From Chloroflexota bacterium (lineage in GTDB: Bacteria > Chloroflexota > Dehalococcoidia > SAR202 > UBA11138), in contig JADFHV010000030.1 of assembly GCA_022566975.1 (NCBI GenBank), positions 1 to 11,855 of the forward strand: 11,855 nucleotides of DNA, in the 5' to 3' direction. Position numbers and translations under genes: made by a program. Of this stretch, positions 1 to 6,129 are shown one piece after another. The notes under the pieces are model-generated. The model did not search any database and had not been told where the DNA came from. It saw nothing but the letters and a program-made list of their open reading frames with translations. Within the stretch, counting starts at the first letter, position 1; every line of letters starts with the position of its first letter.

Positions 1-855
1 TCCGGACACCCGAGTATGACCACGTTTCTCGGGGCACCGATTCGATACAGGGGAGAGCCGGTAGGCAGCCTGTACCTGACCGAAAAGTCGGGTGGCGTGC
101 CCTTCACTGCATCCGACGAGGAGGTCGTGCGACTCTTCGCCAACCAGGGGGCCGTGGCCATCCACAACGCCCGGCTCTACGAGCAGATCCAGGCCCTCGC
201 CGTGGAGACCGAGCGAGAGCGTATCTCCCACGAGATGCACGACGGACTGGCCCAGGTCCTGAGCTACGTTAACACCAAGGCCCAGGCGGTCCAAGAGTTC
301 CTGGCCAGCGGCGACGTCTCGACGGCCTCAGAGCAATTGAGCGAGCTCAGCGAGGCCGCTCGCGACGTGTACGGTGACGTACGCGAAGGCATCCTCGCTC
401 TCAGGTCCTCGGTGGGGGCCGGGCGGAGCCTCAAGGAGGCTCTCGAGGAGTACATCGAGGAGTACCAGCAGCGCTTCGATGGTACCGTTAGTATGACATG
501 GGGTGTGGGCTCGTCCGGGTTCGCCCTCACCCCGCTGCAGGAGGTCCAGCTCATCAGGATAGTGCAGGAGGCCCTGACCAACGTCCGCAAGCACGCCGAG
601 GCAGACAATATCTGGGTCAGCTTCACCCACACAGGCGACGACCTGCACATTGAAGTCAAGGACGATGGCCGGGGCTTCAACCCGTTGGCGGTGAAGAGAG
701 GCGAGTGGCCACATCTCGGCCTCCAGACGATGCAGGAGCGCGCCGCGGCAGTCGGGGGGGACTTCGAGATCGAGAGCGAGGCCGGTCGCGGCACAACGGT
801 CCACGCTCGCCTGACCGTCCCGACGACGGCGGTTTCTACCGACGGTGCGCCATGA
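1..855 (+). CDS. Sensor histidine kinase, GAF + HisKA_3 + HATPase_c (5' end outside window)
   Basis: Kinase half of a two-component system of the NarX/LiaS/DesK type. The frame is open to the first base of the window, so the gene starts upstream and ATG 16 is an internal Met. Numbering from that Met, residues 1-56 are the C-terminal half of a GAF sensor domain (FLGAPIRYRGEPVGSLYLTE). Residues 66-80 are the HisKA_3 H-box (ERERISHEMHDGLAQ), with His75 (238-240) as the expected phosphoacceptor. Residues 178-262 are an ATPase domain with N-box (QEALTNVRKHA), DDGRGF and a glycine-rich GLQTMQERAAAVGG. No membrane segment is seen, so the visible part is cytosolic. The stop overlaps the start of the response regulator as ATGA, which implies translational coupling and a cognate pair. 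The signal is unknown because the N-terminus is missing. Confidence 0.92.
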   Translation, partial: SGHPSMTTFLGAPIRYRGEPVGSLYLTEKSGGVPFTASDEEVVRLFANQGAVAIHNARLYEQIQALAVETERERISHEMHDGLAQVLSYVNTKAQAVQEFLASGDVSTASEQLSELSEAARDVYGDVREGILALRSSVGAGRSLKEALEEYIEEYQQRFDGTVSMTWGVGSSGFALTPLQEVQLIRIVQEALTNVRKHAEADNIWVSFTHTGDDLHIEVKDDGRGFNPLAVKRGEWPHLGLQTMQERAAAVGGDFEIESEAGRGTTVHARLTVPTTAVSTDGAP

Positions 856-1492
856 GGGTGATGCTCGTAGACGACCGCCCGCTGGTCCGCAACGGGATCG
901 CCTCGCTGCTGAGGGCCAGAGGCCATCAGGTCGTCGCCGAAGCCGGTGATGGCCAGGAGCGCTGGACATCGTGGCCGACGCCGCTCCTGACCTGGTCCTG
1001 ATGGACATTCGGATGCCGAAGATGGGCGGACTGGAAGCCACGCGGCTGATCAAGGCGCGGCATCCAGACATCAAGATCGTCATGCTGACCGTGTCGGACG
1101 ACGAGCAGGACCTGTTCGAGGCGGTCAAGAGCGGCGCCCACGGGTACCTGCTGAAGGACCTCGAATCGGAGCAGTTTTTCGAGGCTCTAGATGCTACCCA
1201 GCGCGGAGAGGCAGTCCTACCGACACGCCTGGCGGGCAAGCTTCTCGACGAGTTCCGAGACCAGGCTCAGAAGGTAGGAGAGGCGGAAGAAGGTGGCCCG
1301 CTGAGCGTCCGAGAGCAGGAGGTCCTGGACCTGGTGGCCCAGGGTCTGACCAACAAAGAGGCGGCGGAAAGACTCTACATCAGCGATAACACAGTCAAGT
1401 ACCACATGAAGAACATCCTCGACAAGCTCCACCTTCAGAACCGCGCCCAGGTCATCGCCTGGGCGGCCCGCCGCGACCGGACCTCCCGGTAG
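852..1492 (+). CDS. NarL/FixJ-family response regulator (REC + LuxR HTH), interrupted by a -1 frameshift
   Basis: DNA-binding partner of the preceding kinase. From ATG 852 the frame gives a receiver N-terminus (MRVMLVDDRPLVRNG) up to GDGQE, then runs into an unrelated tail ending at 1001. The rest of the receiver continues in the frame one base back. Restoring one G near 959/960 gives a continuous 213-residue protein of normal family length. In that repaired protein Asp7/Asp8 form the acidic pocket and Asp52 (LVLMDIRMP) is the phosphorylation site. Thr in VMLTVSDDE and Lys in GYLLKDLE complete the receiver. A LuxR-type helix-turn-helix follows (LSVREQEVLDLVAQGLTNKEA, DNTVKYHMKNIL). The lesion is a GG-to-G change, so it may be a sequencing error or a real null mutation. 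The sequence elsewhere is fully conserved in style, which favours an error or a very recent change. Confidence 0.88.
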
Positions 1493-1509
1493 CGTCCATC
1501 TCCCGCTCC

Positions 1510-1528
1510 GGGTAGGCCCGCCCTACCC
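1510..1528. repeat. 7-bp inverted repeat GGGTAGG/CCTACCC before the terminator
   Basis: Stem GGGTAGG (1510-1516), loop of five, CCTACCC (1522-1528), just downstream of the response regulator stop and directly before the main terminator. It could be a second, weaker RNA hairpin. It could also be a regulator site, because CTACCC recurs at 1568 and 1579. Confidence 0.5.
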
Positions 1529-1529
1529 C

Positions 1530-1557
1530 AAAGGGCAGCCAGTCGGCTGCCCTTTTT
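1530..1557 (+). terminator. Rho-independent terminator of the kinase/regulator operon
   Basis: GGGCAGCC (1533-1540), tetraloop AGTC, GGCTGCCC (1545-1552), then five T. The A residues before the stem can pair with the T run. It lies 38 bases after the regulator stop and closes the two-component operon. Confidence 0.92.
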
Positions 1558-1567
1558 GATTTCAGAA

Positions 1568-1622
1568 CTACCCGTTGACTACCCGCTTGGAGGTTATGCG
1601 GCGCGCGGGCCATCGCTAGCAT
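1568..1622 (+). promoter_or_regulatory. Candidate activator-dependent promoter: two CTACCCG direct repeats and a TAGCAT -10
   Basis: CTACCCG occurs at 1568-1574 and 1579-1585, spaced 11 bases, one helical turn. A possible -10 TAGCAT is at 1617-1622 with no good -35, placing the repeats near -47 and -58 from a start at about 1629. That spacing fits an activator such as the NarL-type regulator just upstream. Assignment is inference from spacing only. Confidence 0.35.
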
Positions 1623-1657
1623 GGAAGTGGGAGAGAAGAACAAGGAGGAGAGAGATC

Positions 1658-2344
1658 ATGGTAGCGATGTTTTCGGGAATAGTCACGGGGCTTCTGGTGG
1701 GGACGGCCGCGCTCCTCTTGATCTGGGCTGCGGCCCACGCGGTCGTCTGGTCTAATGGAAAGCTGAGCGCCAGACGACGCGGCTCAATGAAGAAGCATCG
1801 GGTTCGTCAGGACGGACTTAGGAGGTCGGAGATGGAGAATAAGCGAAGCCGTGTGCCCAGGGTTCTAATGGCGATGGCGGTAGGCATCGTGCCGTTGGCA
1901 ACGATCGCGGCCATAGTCACCGTGGCGGTGCTGGCGGTAGCCGGCGGTGGGTCGCCGGAGGGCAACACAACCATATCTTCGGGCGAGATTACGAAGGTAC
2001 CGGGGCCAGGGCGGAATCCGGCACTCCCGGCCCACGTACACGAACACGACGCGGATGTGCGCGGAGCGGATGTCGTCGAGATAGCGTTGAACGTGATCGA
2101 GGGCAGGCCTTGGAGGTTCGACCCGGCCGTGATCGAGGTCGCCGTCGGGGAGCGCGTGATGCTGACACTGGTCAACGACGGACGCGCGGTCCACGACGTC
2201 GAGGTCGCCGGGATACCGGCTGAGGAGATCGAGGTCGTCTCAGGTGAGACCCATGCAGACGCTGGCGGCGGAAACCATGACGAGGCCATGGTGGCGGCTC
2301 ACGCCTCGCCGGGCACAAGGAAGCCGGCATGGTGGGCAAGCTGA
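1658..2344 (+). CDS. Membrane-anchored cupredoxin-like protein with a truncated, frame-shifted C-terminus
   Basis: The 228-residue frame starts at ATG 1658, chosen because AAGGAGG (1642-1648) sits 9 bases upstream; the longer frame back to 1556 begins inside the terminator. Residues about 4-31 are a hydrophobic membrane segment, followed by a basic stretch. A second hydrophobic segment lies at about 71-92, then an extracytoplasmic region. Its end resembles a cupredoxin fold: FDPAVIEVAVGERVMLTLVN, then HDVEVAG with the first likely His ligand. The usual strand carrying the Cys ligand is absent and the frame ends in an unrelated tail (TRKPAWWAS). A normal cupredoxin ending (GHKEAGMVGKLIVTP) is encoded from 2311 to 2358 in another frame. 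Copper binding is therefore probably lost unless this is an assembly fault. A second start at 1832 is also credible. Partner proteins are unknown. Confidence 0.68.
   Translation: MVAMFSGIVTGLLVGTAALLLIWAAAHAVVWSNGKLSARRRGSMKKHRVRQDGLRRSEMENKRSRVPRVLMAMAVGIVPLATIAAIVTVAVLAVAGGGSPEGNTTISSGEITKVPGPGRNPALPAHVHEHDADVRGADVVEIALNVIEGRPWRFDPAVIEVAVGERVMLTLVNDGRAVHDVEVAGIPAEEIEVVSGETHADAGGGNHDEAMVAAHASPGTRKPAWWAS
1820..1834 (+). promoter_or_regulatory. Strong internal ribosome site and alternative start ATG 1832
   Basis: AGGAGG (1820-1825) lies 6 bases before ATG 1832, in the same frame as the 1658 start. Starting here gives a 170-residue protein with one N-terminal membrane segment and the cupredoxin-like domain. 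It would look like a typical single-anchor cupredoxin, with 1658-1831 as an upstream small membrane unit fused in frame. Both starts may be used. Confidence 0.6.
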
Positions 2345-2358
2345 TCGTGACTCCATAG
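2308..2358 (+). pseudogene. Out-of-frame remnant of the cupredoxin C-terminus
   Basis: In the frame whose stop is TAG 2356-2358, the bases encode AGHKEAGMVGKLIVTP. This is the standard end of a plastocyanin/cupredoxin domain, containing the His and Met ligand region. It is not in frame with the cupredoxin N-terminal half that precedes it, and about 20 residues with the Cys ligand are missing between them. The junction is the block GCCGGGCAC (2308-2316), which can encode either SPGT-type or AGH-type sequence depending on frame. Confidence 0.7.
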
Positions 2359-2382
2359 CGGAACAGCCAGGCCGCAGGGTCG

Positions 2383-2414
2383 AAGAGCCCCGGCTCGACG
2401 AGCTGGGGCTCTTT
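2383..2414. terminator. Hairpin terminator between convergent genes, probably bidirectional
   Basis: AAGAGCCCC (2383-2391) pairs with GGGGCTCTT (2405-2413), and the loop can pair further (GCTC/GAGC). On the plus strand CTTTCT follows; on the minus strand CTTCG follows. It sits between the cupredoxin gene and the stop of the minus-strand M24 gene at 2418, so it can end both transcripts, more clearly the plus one. Confidence 0.75.
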
Positions 2415-2417
2415 CTA

Positions 2418-3578
2418 TCAGCGCACGAACAGCTTTCGGTCGACGTTGGCCGTCAGCGCCTCACAGCCGCTCTCCGTCACCAGCACCGTCTCGCTGACCC
2501 CCACGGAGGTCAGTCCAGGAATATAGACGAGCGGGATAAGGTGGAAGGTCATACCCGCCTGGAGGGGCCGGTGCTCCCCCTCGTTGATGCTGATGATCTG
2601 CCCCTCGCCCCAGTCGGGAGCGAAGCCGATCCCTATGGAGTAGGCCGTCCGGTGGTCCATCGTCACCCCCAACCCGGCGTCGGCTATCGTTCGAGCGCAG
2701 AACCCGTGGGCGTCGTGGGCCGTCACCCCCGGCTTGATGAACCCTATCGTCTCCTCAAGCGCCCCGACTACGGCCTCCGTCGCCTTGAGCATACGTTCCG
2801 AAGGCTCGCCCAAAAAAACGTTGCGCATCATCGCCGCGTGGTAACGGTTCACGCAGCCGGGTATCTCCAGGAACACCGTGTCGCCGGCCTTCAACTCCTG
2901 CCGGTACCAGGTGGCGTGGCCCAGGGCCGACCTGGGCCCCGAGGTGATAAACAGCGGAAGCCCCGTATACTCGCTGCCGGCCCTGATCTGGGCGTCGTGG
3001 ATGGCCGCTGATACGTCGTTCTCGCTGACTCCCACGGCGCACGCCTCGACGCCCGCCCTGATACCGGCCTCGGCCGCTCTCGCCGCCTGCCGCATGTACT
3101 CCAGCTCCGCGGGCGACTTGATCATCCGGCCCTCCTCTACCAGACCAGAGCAGTCGACAAAGGTAGCCGACGCCAGGCCCGACGAAAGGCTCTCGAAGTC
3201 GCGCAGGGTGATGAACCACGAGTCTTTCTCGATCCCGATTCGCCTCGACCCGAGCCCGAGCTCCTCTACGACCTCCCGCGTCTTGGCGGTCCAGTCGTCG
3301 GAGTCCCCGTAGGGCCGGCTCTCCTCCACCCAGGAGAGGTGCTGGACGTTGGCGTCCTCCAGCAGACGTGTGATGAACACGGGCTCCCTGTCCAACGGCA
3401 CCACCAGAGTCTGGTACCAGTAGTAGCCGGGCGTCTGGTAGCCGGTCAGGTAGTAGAGGTTCTCCGGCGTGTGGACCAGCATGGCATCGACGCCCTTCTC
3501 CTGCATGCGTCGCCGCAGGGCGTCCATGCGGGCCCGGTACTCGTCCAGCGAGAAGTACTGCCACGTAGGCGTCTTCAT
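2418..3578 (-). CDS. Creatinase/DoeA-like M24 (pita-bread) hydrolase lacking the standard metal ligands
   Basis: Predicted cytosolic C-N hydrolase of the creatinase/prolidase fold, 386 residues. Start at 3578 is chosen because GAGG lies 7 bases upstream and family members begin near the FSLDEYRARMDALRRRM helix; an ATG at 3641 would overlap the upstream gene and add an unconserved 21 residues. Residues 1-145 are the creatinase N-terminal domain (MLVHTPENLYYLTGY), and 155-386 are the pita-bread domain. The conserved first His is present (SGPRSALGHATW, His221). The usual five metal ligands are mostly replaced: EIPG near 238 for D-x-G, AAMMRN for the second Asp, YSIGIG near 313 for the His motif, HLIPLVY near 346 for the Glu motif. 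FAPDWGE and SETVLVTESG resemble creatinase and ectoine hydrolase DoeA more than aminopeptidase P. It is last in a three-gene minus-strand group, 46 bases after the hydrolase gene. The substrate is unknown. Confidence 0.85.
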   Translation of the reverse strand: MKTPTWQYFSLDEYRARMDALRRRMQEKGVDAMLVHTPENLYYLTGYQTPGYYWYQTLVVPLDREPVFITRLLEDANVQHLSWVEESRPYGDSDDWTAKTREVVEELGLGSRRIGIEKDSWFITLRDFESLSSGLASATFVDCSGLVEEGRMIKSPAELEYMRQAARAAEAGIRAGVEACAVGVSENDVSAAIHDAQIRAGSEYTGLPLFITSGPRSALGHATWYRQELKAGDTVFLEIPGCVNRYHAAMMRNVFLGEPSERMLKATEAVVGALEETIGFIKPGVTAHDAHGFCARTIADAGLGVTMDHRTAYSIGIGFAPDWGEGQIISINEGEHRPLQAGMTFHLIPLVYIPGLTSVGVSETVLVTESGCEALTANVDRKLFVR

Positions 3579-3624
3579 GTCGGTGCCTCGAATCTTGGCC
3601 TCGGGCGTTAGGACGAGACGGAAG

Positions 3625-4719
3625 CTACCGCGGCTCCACAAAGGTGAGTATCCGCCTGGGGTTCTCCACCATCATCTTGTCGATCTGCTCGTTGGTAACA
3701 CCCGTTTCCCGCAGGTGCGGGAGGAACTTCTCCAGTATGAAGGAGTAGCCGGAGCCCCCGTAGTACTTCAGTTGGGTCTTCCAGCAGACGTCGTGGCTAA
3801 GGACGATGCGGTCCTCGTAGCCCGCAGCTATCAGCTTCGGTATGGACACAACGTCCTTGGCCGTGAGGCTCAGGCCCAGGACTGTCTCCCTGCCTATCAT
3901 GTCCAGCTCTATGTAGACTCCGCGGCTCAGGAGCTCGATAGCGAGGGGGAGGTCGTCGTACGCCATTGAGTCCGAATGGCCCATGACCACCCGCCCCAGG
4001 TCAGCCCCCTCCTCCTCGACAATGTCCAGCACCCGGTGCTTCTCGGCCGCGACCATCGGACCGTGGAAGCTGATAGCCGCGCCTGTGAGACTGCTGGCCC
4101 GGGCGGATGCGCGAACACTCTTGACCTCGTTCTCGATGATAGGCCGCCCGTTGACGCCCACCTCCCCGATGATCCCCGATCGGACGTCGGTGCCGTCGAC
4201 GCCGACCGTCACGTCACGGACTATCTCGTCGGTCATCTCCTCCACCGTGCGCTCGTCCATGTCGGAGGGGTGGTACAGCTTCTGGTACCAGCTCGCACCC
4301 ATCACTATGTTGAGCCCGGTGGCTTCGGATACCCGGCGCAGGGCCAGGGGGTCCCGCTTGAGGCCGATGCTGGTCACGTCGACGATGGTACCGCCGCCGT
4401 GATTCTTGTACTCCATCACCTCCTTGGTCGCCAGCTCCTCGTCGGCCAGGAGGTAGTTGTCCGCTATCGGCGCAGCTGCGCGTGCCAGGTGAAGGTTGCC
4501 CAGCCCCAACGGCGCTCCCCAGAGCGCCAGCTCCGTAGCTGGGAACTCCTCCTTCGTCACCTCGTAATTGGGCGTCACCTCAAGATCAGTCGTCCGCTGG
4601 TAAGGAGGGTGGCTCTTCCGCAGGTCTACGAAGAGGTGCTCGTGCATCAGCGTGGGGCCGAGCCGGTCGGGCTCGACTGGACCCCGTACGGTGAGGGCCT
4701 TGCCTGTGACATCGCTCAT
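3625..4719 (-). CDS. Phosphotriesterase-family metal-dependent hydrolase (amidohydrolase superfamily)
   Basis: TIM-barrel hydrolase of the phosphotriesterase/PLL/Php group, 364 residues, full length. Ligand residues are visible: His26 and His28 (LMHEHLFVD), His219 (SFHG), His248 (VVMGHSD) and Asp310 (VLSHDVCW). The bridging position is Glu186 (IIGEVGVN), where classical phosphotriesterases have a carboxylated Lys; Glu here is typical of the Php-like subgroup. Known members hydrolyse lactones, esters or phosphotriesters, so a lactonase or cyclic-ester/amide role is likely, but the true substrate is unknown. The start at 4719 has GGAGG 9 bases upstream. It follows the aminotransferase gene after a 109-base gap holding a stem-loop and precedes the M24 gene, so all three probably serve one pathway. 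No signal peptide; cytosolic. Confidence 0.9.
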   Translation of the reverse strand: MSDVTGKALTVRGPVEPDRLGPTLMHEHLFVDLRKSHPPYQRTTDLEVTPNYEVTKEEFPATELALWGAPLGLGNLHLARAAAPIADNYLLADEELATKEVMEYKNHGGGTIVDVTSIGLKRDPLALRRVSEATGLNIVMGASWYQKLYHPSDMDERTVEEMTDEIVRDVTVGVDGTDVRSGIIGEVGVNGRPIIENEVKSVRASARASSLTGAAISFHGPMVAAEKHRVLDIVEEEGADLGRVVMGHSDSMAYDDLPLAIELLSRGVYIELDMIGRETVLGLSLTAKDVVSIPKLIAAGYEDRIVLSHDVCWKTQLKYYGGSGYSFILEKFLPHLRETGVTNEQIDKMMVENPRRILTFVEPR

Positions 4720-4754
4720 CGGCCTCGACCTCCGTGATGAGTTGCGACAAAGAG

Positions 4755-4794
4755 CGCGCCGCCCGAGAGCGGTCCGGTGCTCTCGGGCGGCGCG
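4755..4794 (-). terminator. Perfect 16-bp stem-loop between aminotransferase and hydrolase genes
   Basis: CGCGCCGCCCGAGAGC (4755-4770) and its exact reverse complement (4779-4794) surround an 8-base loop. On the minus strand CTCTTTGTC follows, a weak T tract. It could be a partial terminator after the aminotransferase gene or an mRNA-stabilising element between genes of one transcript. I see no clear promoter for the downstream genes in the rest of this gap. Confidence 0.6.
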
Positions 4795-4828
4795 TCAGCG
4801 GCGATAATGAAGGTCTGCCGTGGAAGGA

Positions 4829-5737
4829 CTAGCTCTGGATACCCGCGTGGTGAAGGGCCTGACCAACGATGTCCACACCGACCCTCTCGCTGTGGGCCGC
4901 CAGGAGCTGCTGAGTGATCGGGCCCGGGAACTCATCGCCCACAGGGCGGTTGTCGACCTTGCTGACCGGCGTTATGCGCGGGCTCGTCCTGCTGAAGAAG
5001 ACCTCGTCCGCCGTGTACAGGTCGTAGGGCTGAAGGTCCTCCTCGACCACCGGGACCCCAAGCTGCTCGGCTATCTCCATGAGCACCTTTCGGGATACGC
5101 CCTGCAGGATGCTGCGGTCGGTAGCCGTCTTGAGGACGCCGTCCTTCACCAGCCAGACGTTGTAACCGATGCCTTCGGTCATGTTCCCGTCCATGTCCAG
5201 GAGAATGGCGTAGGCCTCGGGGTCGACATCCCTTGCCTCTAGCTCGGCCATCACGAAGTTCAGGCGGCTGTGGTGCTTTACCTTCGGGTCCATCACATCG
5301 CTGGAGTAGCTCCGGGTCCTGGCTACCACGCCATGCGCCCCCTCGAGGTAGTAGTTGGCGAAGCTCGGGAAGTTGACCGGTTTGATGGCAACGCAGACCG
5401 TGGCCGGCCCGTCGAGTGACCGGCCTCTGGTTACCCATGGGTTGATGGTGAAGTCACCCGCTTCCTCGAGGTGCTTTTCGTTGCGGCGGACCCCCTCCTC
5501 GCAGATCGCGGTCATCTCGTCGGCGGAGAGGCCGGAGTCGATGCGAAGGTACTTGAGTGAGCGGTACAGCCGGTCGATGTGGTAATCCAGCACGAAGGGT
5601 TTGCCGTTGAACGTCCGTGCCACGTCGAACACCACGTCGGAGACGCCGAATCCCCGGTCCTCGGGCGACAGCAGGACCTCTTTCCAGGGCACCCACTCGC
5701 CGTTGAAATAGGCCTCGTAGTTCTGGTAATCCGGCAT
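4829..5737 (-). CDS. PLP class IV aminotransferase (branched-chain / (R)-amine transaminase-like)
   Basis: Fold-type IV pyridoxal-phosphate transaminase, 302 residues, normal length. The Schiff-base lysine is most likely Lys154 (KVKHHSRLNFVMAELEA), and Glu188 (GNMTEGIGYNVWLV) is the cofactor-nitrogen Glu region. LQGVSRKVL near 211 is the phosphate-binding loop. The N-terminal motif RGFGVSDVVFDVARTFNG has FDV where classical branched-chain enzymes have FEG. That resembles (R)-selective amine transaminases (YDV), so substrate may be an amine or unusual amino acid rather than Leu/Ile/Val. The start at 5737 has an AAGGAAGGG purine tract just upstream. It is the first gene of the minus-strand group with its own promoter at 5782-5810. 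It is divergent from the ABC importer genes, which suggests it acts on an imported compound or its breakdown product. Confidence 0.9.
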   Translation of the reverse strand: MPDYQNYEAYFNGEWVPWKEVLLSPEDRGFGVSDVVFDVARTFNGKPFVLDYHIDRLYRSLKYLRIDSGLSADEMTAICEEGVRRNEKHLEEAGDFTINPWVTRGRSLDGPATVCVAIKPVNFPSFANYYLEGAHGVVARTRSYSSDVMDPKVKHHSRLNFVMAELEARDVDPEAYAILLDMDGNMTEGIGYNVWLVKDGVLKTATDRSILQGVSRKVLMEIAEQLGVPVVEEDLQPYDLYTADEVFFSRTSPRITPVSKVDNRPVGDEFPGPITQQLLAAHSERVGVDIVGQALHHAGIQS

Positions 5738-5781
5738 CTCGACTCCCTTCCTTCTTTCATGAATTTCCGGTCTGAGCCGGT

Positions 5782-5810
5782 ATCTTACGGCCTAGAGCAC
5801 CCGACGTCAA
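5782..5810 (-). promoter_or_regulatory. Sigma-70-type promoter for the aminotransferase-led group
   Basis: On the minus strand TTGACG (5805-5810), exactly 17 bases, then TAAGAT (5782-5787). The start would be near 5775, giving a leader of about 38 bases to ATG 5737. Confidence 0.68.
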
Positions 5811-5998
5811 TGGCGCTCCGGCCGGCTCCGGCTTCGTGCCGGCCGTCGGTCTCGTCTGACGCCTGGAAAACCGGTGAACCCCTGCGGGCCGTAGAAGCAT
5901 GAAAGGGCTACCCTCGGTGACGCTCCGCGGCTTGAACACCGGCGACGCTCCCCGTGCCGAAGCCGGTCATGGATGGCCACTACCTCGGTATCCTAGCC

Positions 5999-6027
5999 TT
6001 GACAAAGGACCCATTCTCCTGTATAAG
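5999..6027 (+). promoter_or_regulatory. Sigma-70-type promoter for the binding-protein gene
   Basis: Consensus TTGACA (5999-6004), exactly 17 bases, then TATAAG (6022-6027). This is the best promoter in the window. The start would be near 6034, about 95 bases before ATG 6130. Confidence 0.82.
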
Positions 6028-6129
6028 GTCACCGGCTCCGTGAAGACGGGGCAGGGTGTTTTTCGATATGCGGACAGACAAAATAGGTTCGACCAGTACT
6101 GCCAGGTGACGATACGTCAGGAGGGCGAT

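Larger units (their letters stand above)
5738..6129. other. Divergent intergenic control region (392 bases)
   Basis: No coding sequence is supported here. It holds a minus-strand promoter (5782-5810) and a plus-strand promoter (5999-6027), with about 190 bases between their -35 elements. Between them lie a GC-rich inverted repeat, CGGCCGGC (5819-5826) and GCCGGCCG (5838-5845), close behind the minus -35, and two similar 15-mers at 5915-5929 and 5940-5954 (CGGYGACGCTCC core). These are candidate operator sites. The plus transcript would have a leader of about 95 bases, with a possible 13-codon upstream ORF (6068-6109). Confidence 0.6.

Noticed and set aside
264..1239. Long minus-strand open frames opposite the kinase and regulator
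   Set aside because: They lie antisense to clearly conserved domains, are rich in Arg/Ser/Pro, and match no family; this is expected in GC-rich DNA.
1568..1585. Classical NarL heptamers (TACYYMT)
   Set aside because: TACCCGT and TACCCGC differ from the consensus at the M position or the last base, so the sites were kept only as a general repeat.
1556..1657. Cupredoxin gene starting at 1556
   Set aside because: That start is within the T run of the preceding terminator and has no ribosome site.
2244..3011. 255-residue plus-strand frame across the terminator and opposite the M24 gene
   Set aside because: It starts inside the cupredoxin gene, runs through a hairpin terminator and is antisense to conserved coding sequence.
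3579..3641. Upstream ATG 3641 as the start of the M24 gene
   Set aside because: It would overlap the previous gene, adds residues not typical of the family, and lacks the ribosome site seen before 3578.
3976..4737. 253-residue plus-strand frame opposite the phosphotriesterase-family gene
   Set aside because: Antisense to a gene with all metal ligands visible; its own translation has no recognisable motif.
5899..6129. Extension of the binding-protein frame upstream to 5899
   Set aside because: It crosses a consensus promoter, lacks a ribosome site, and puts 77 residues before an intact lipoprotein signal peptide.
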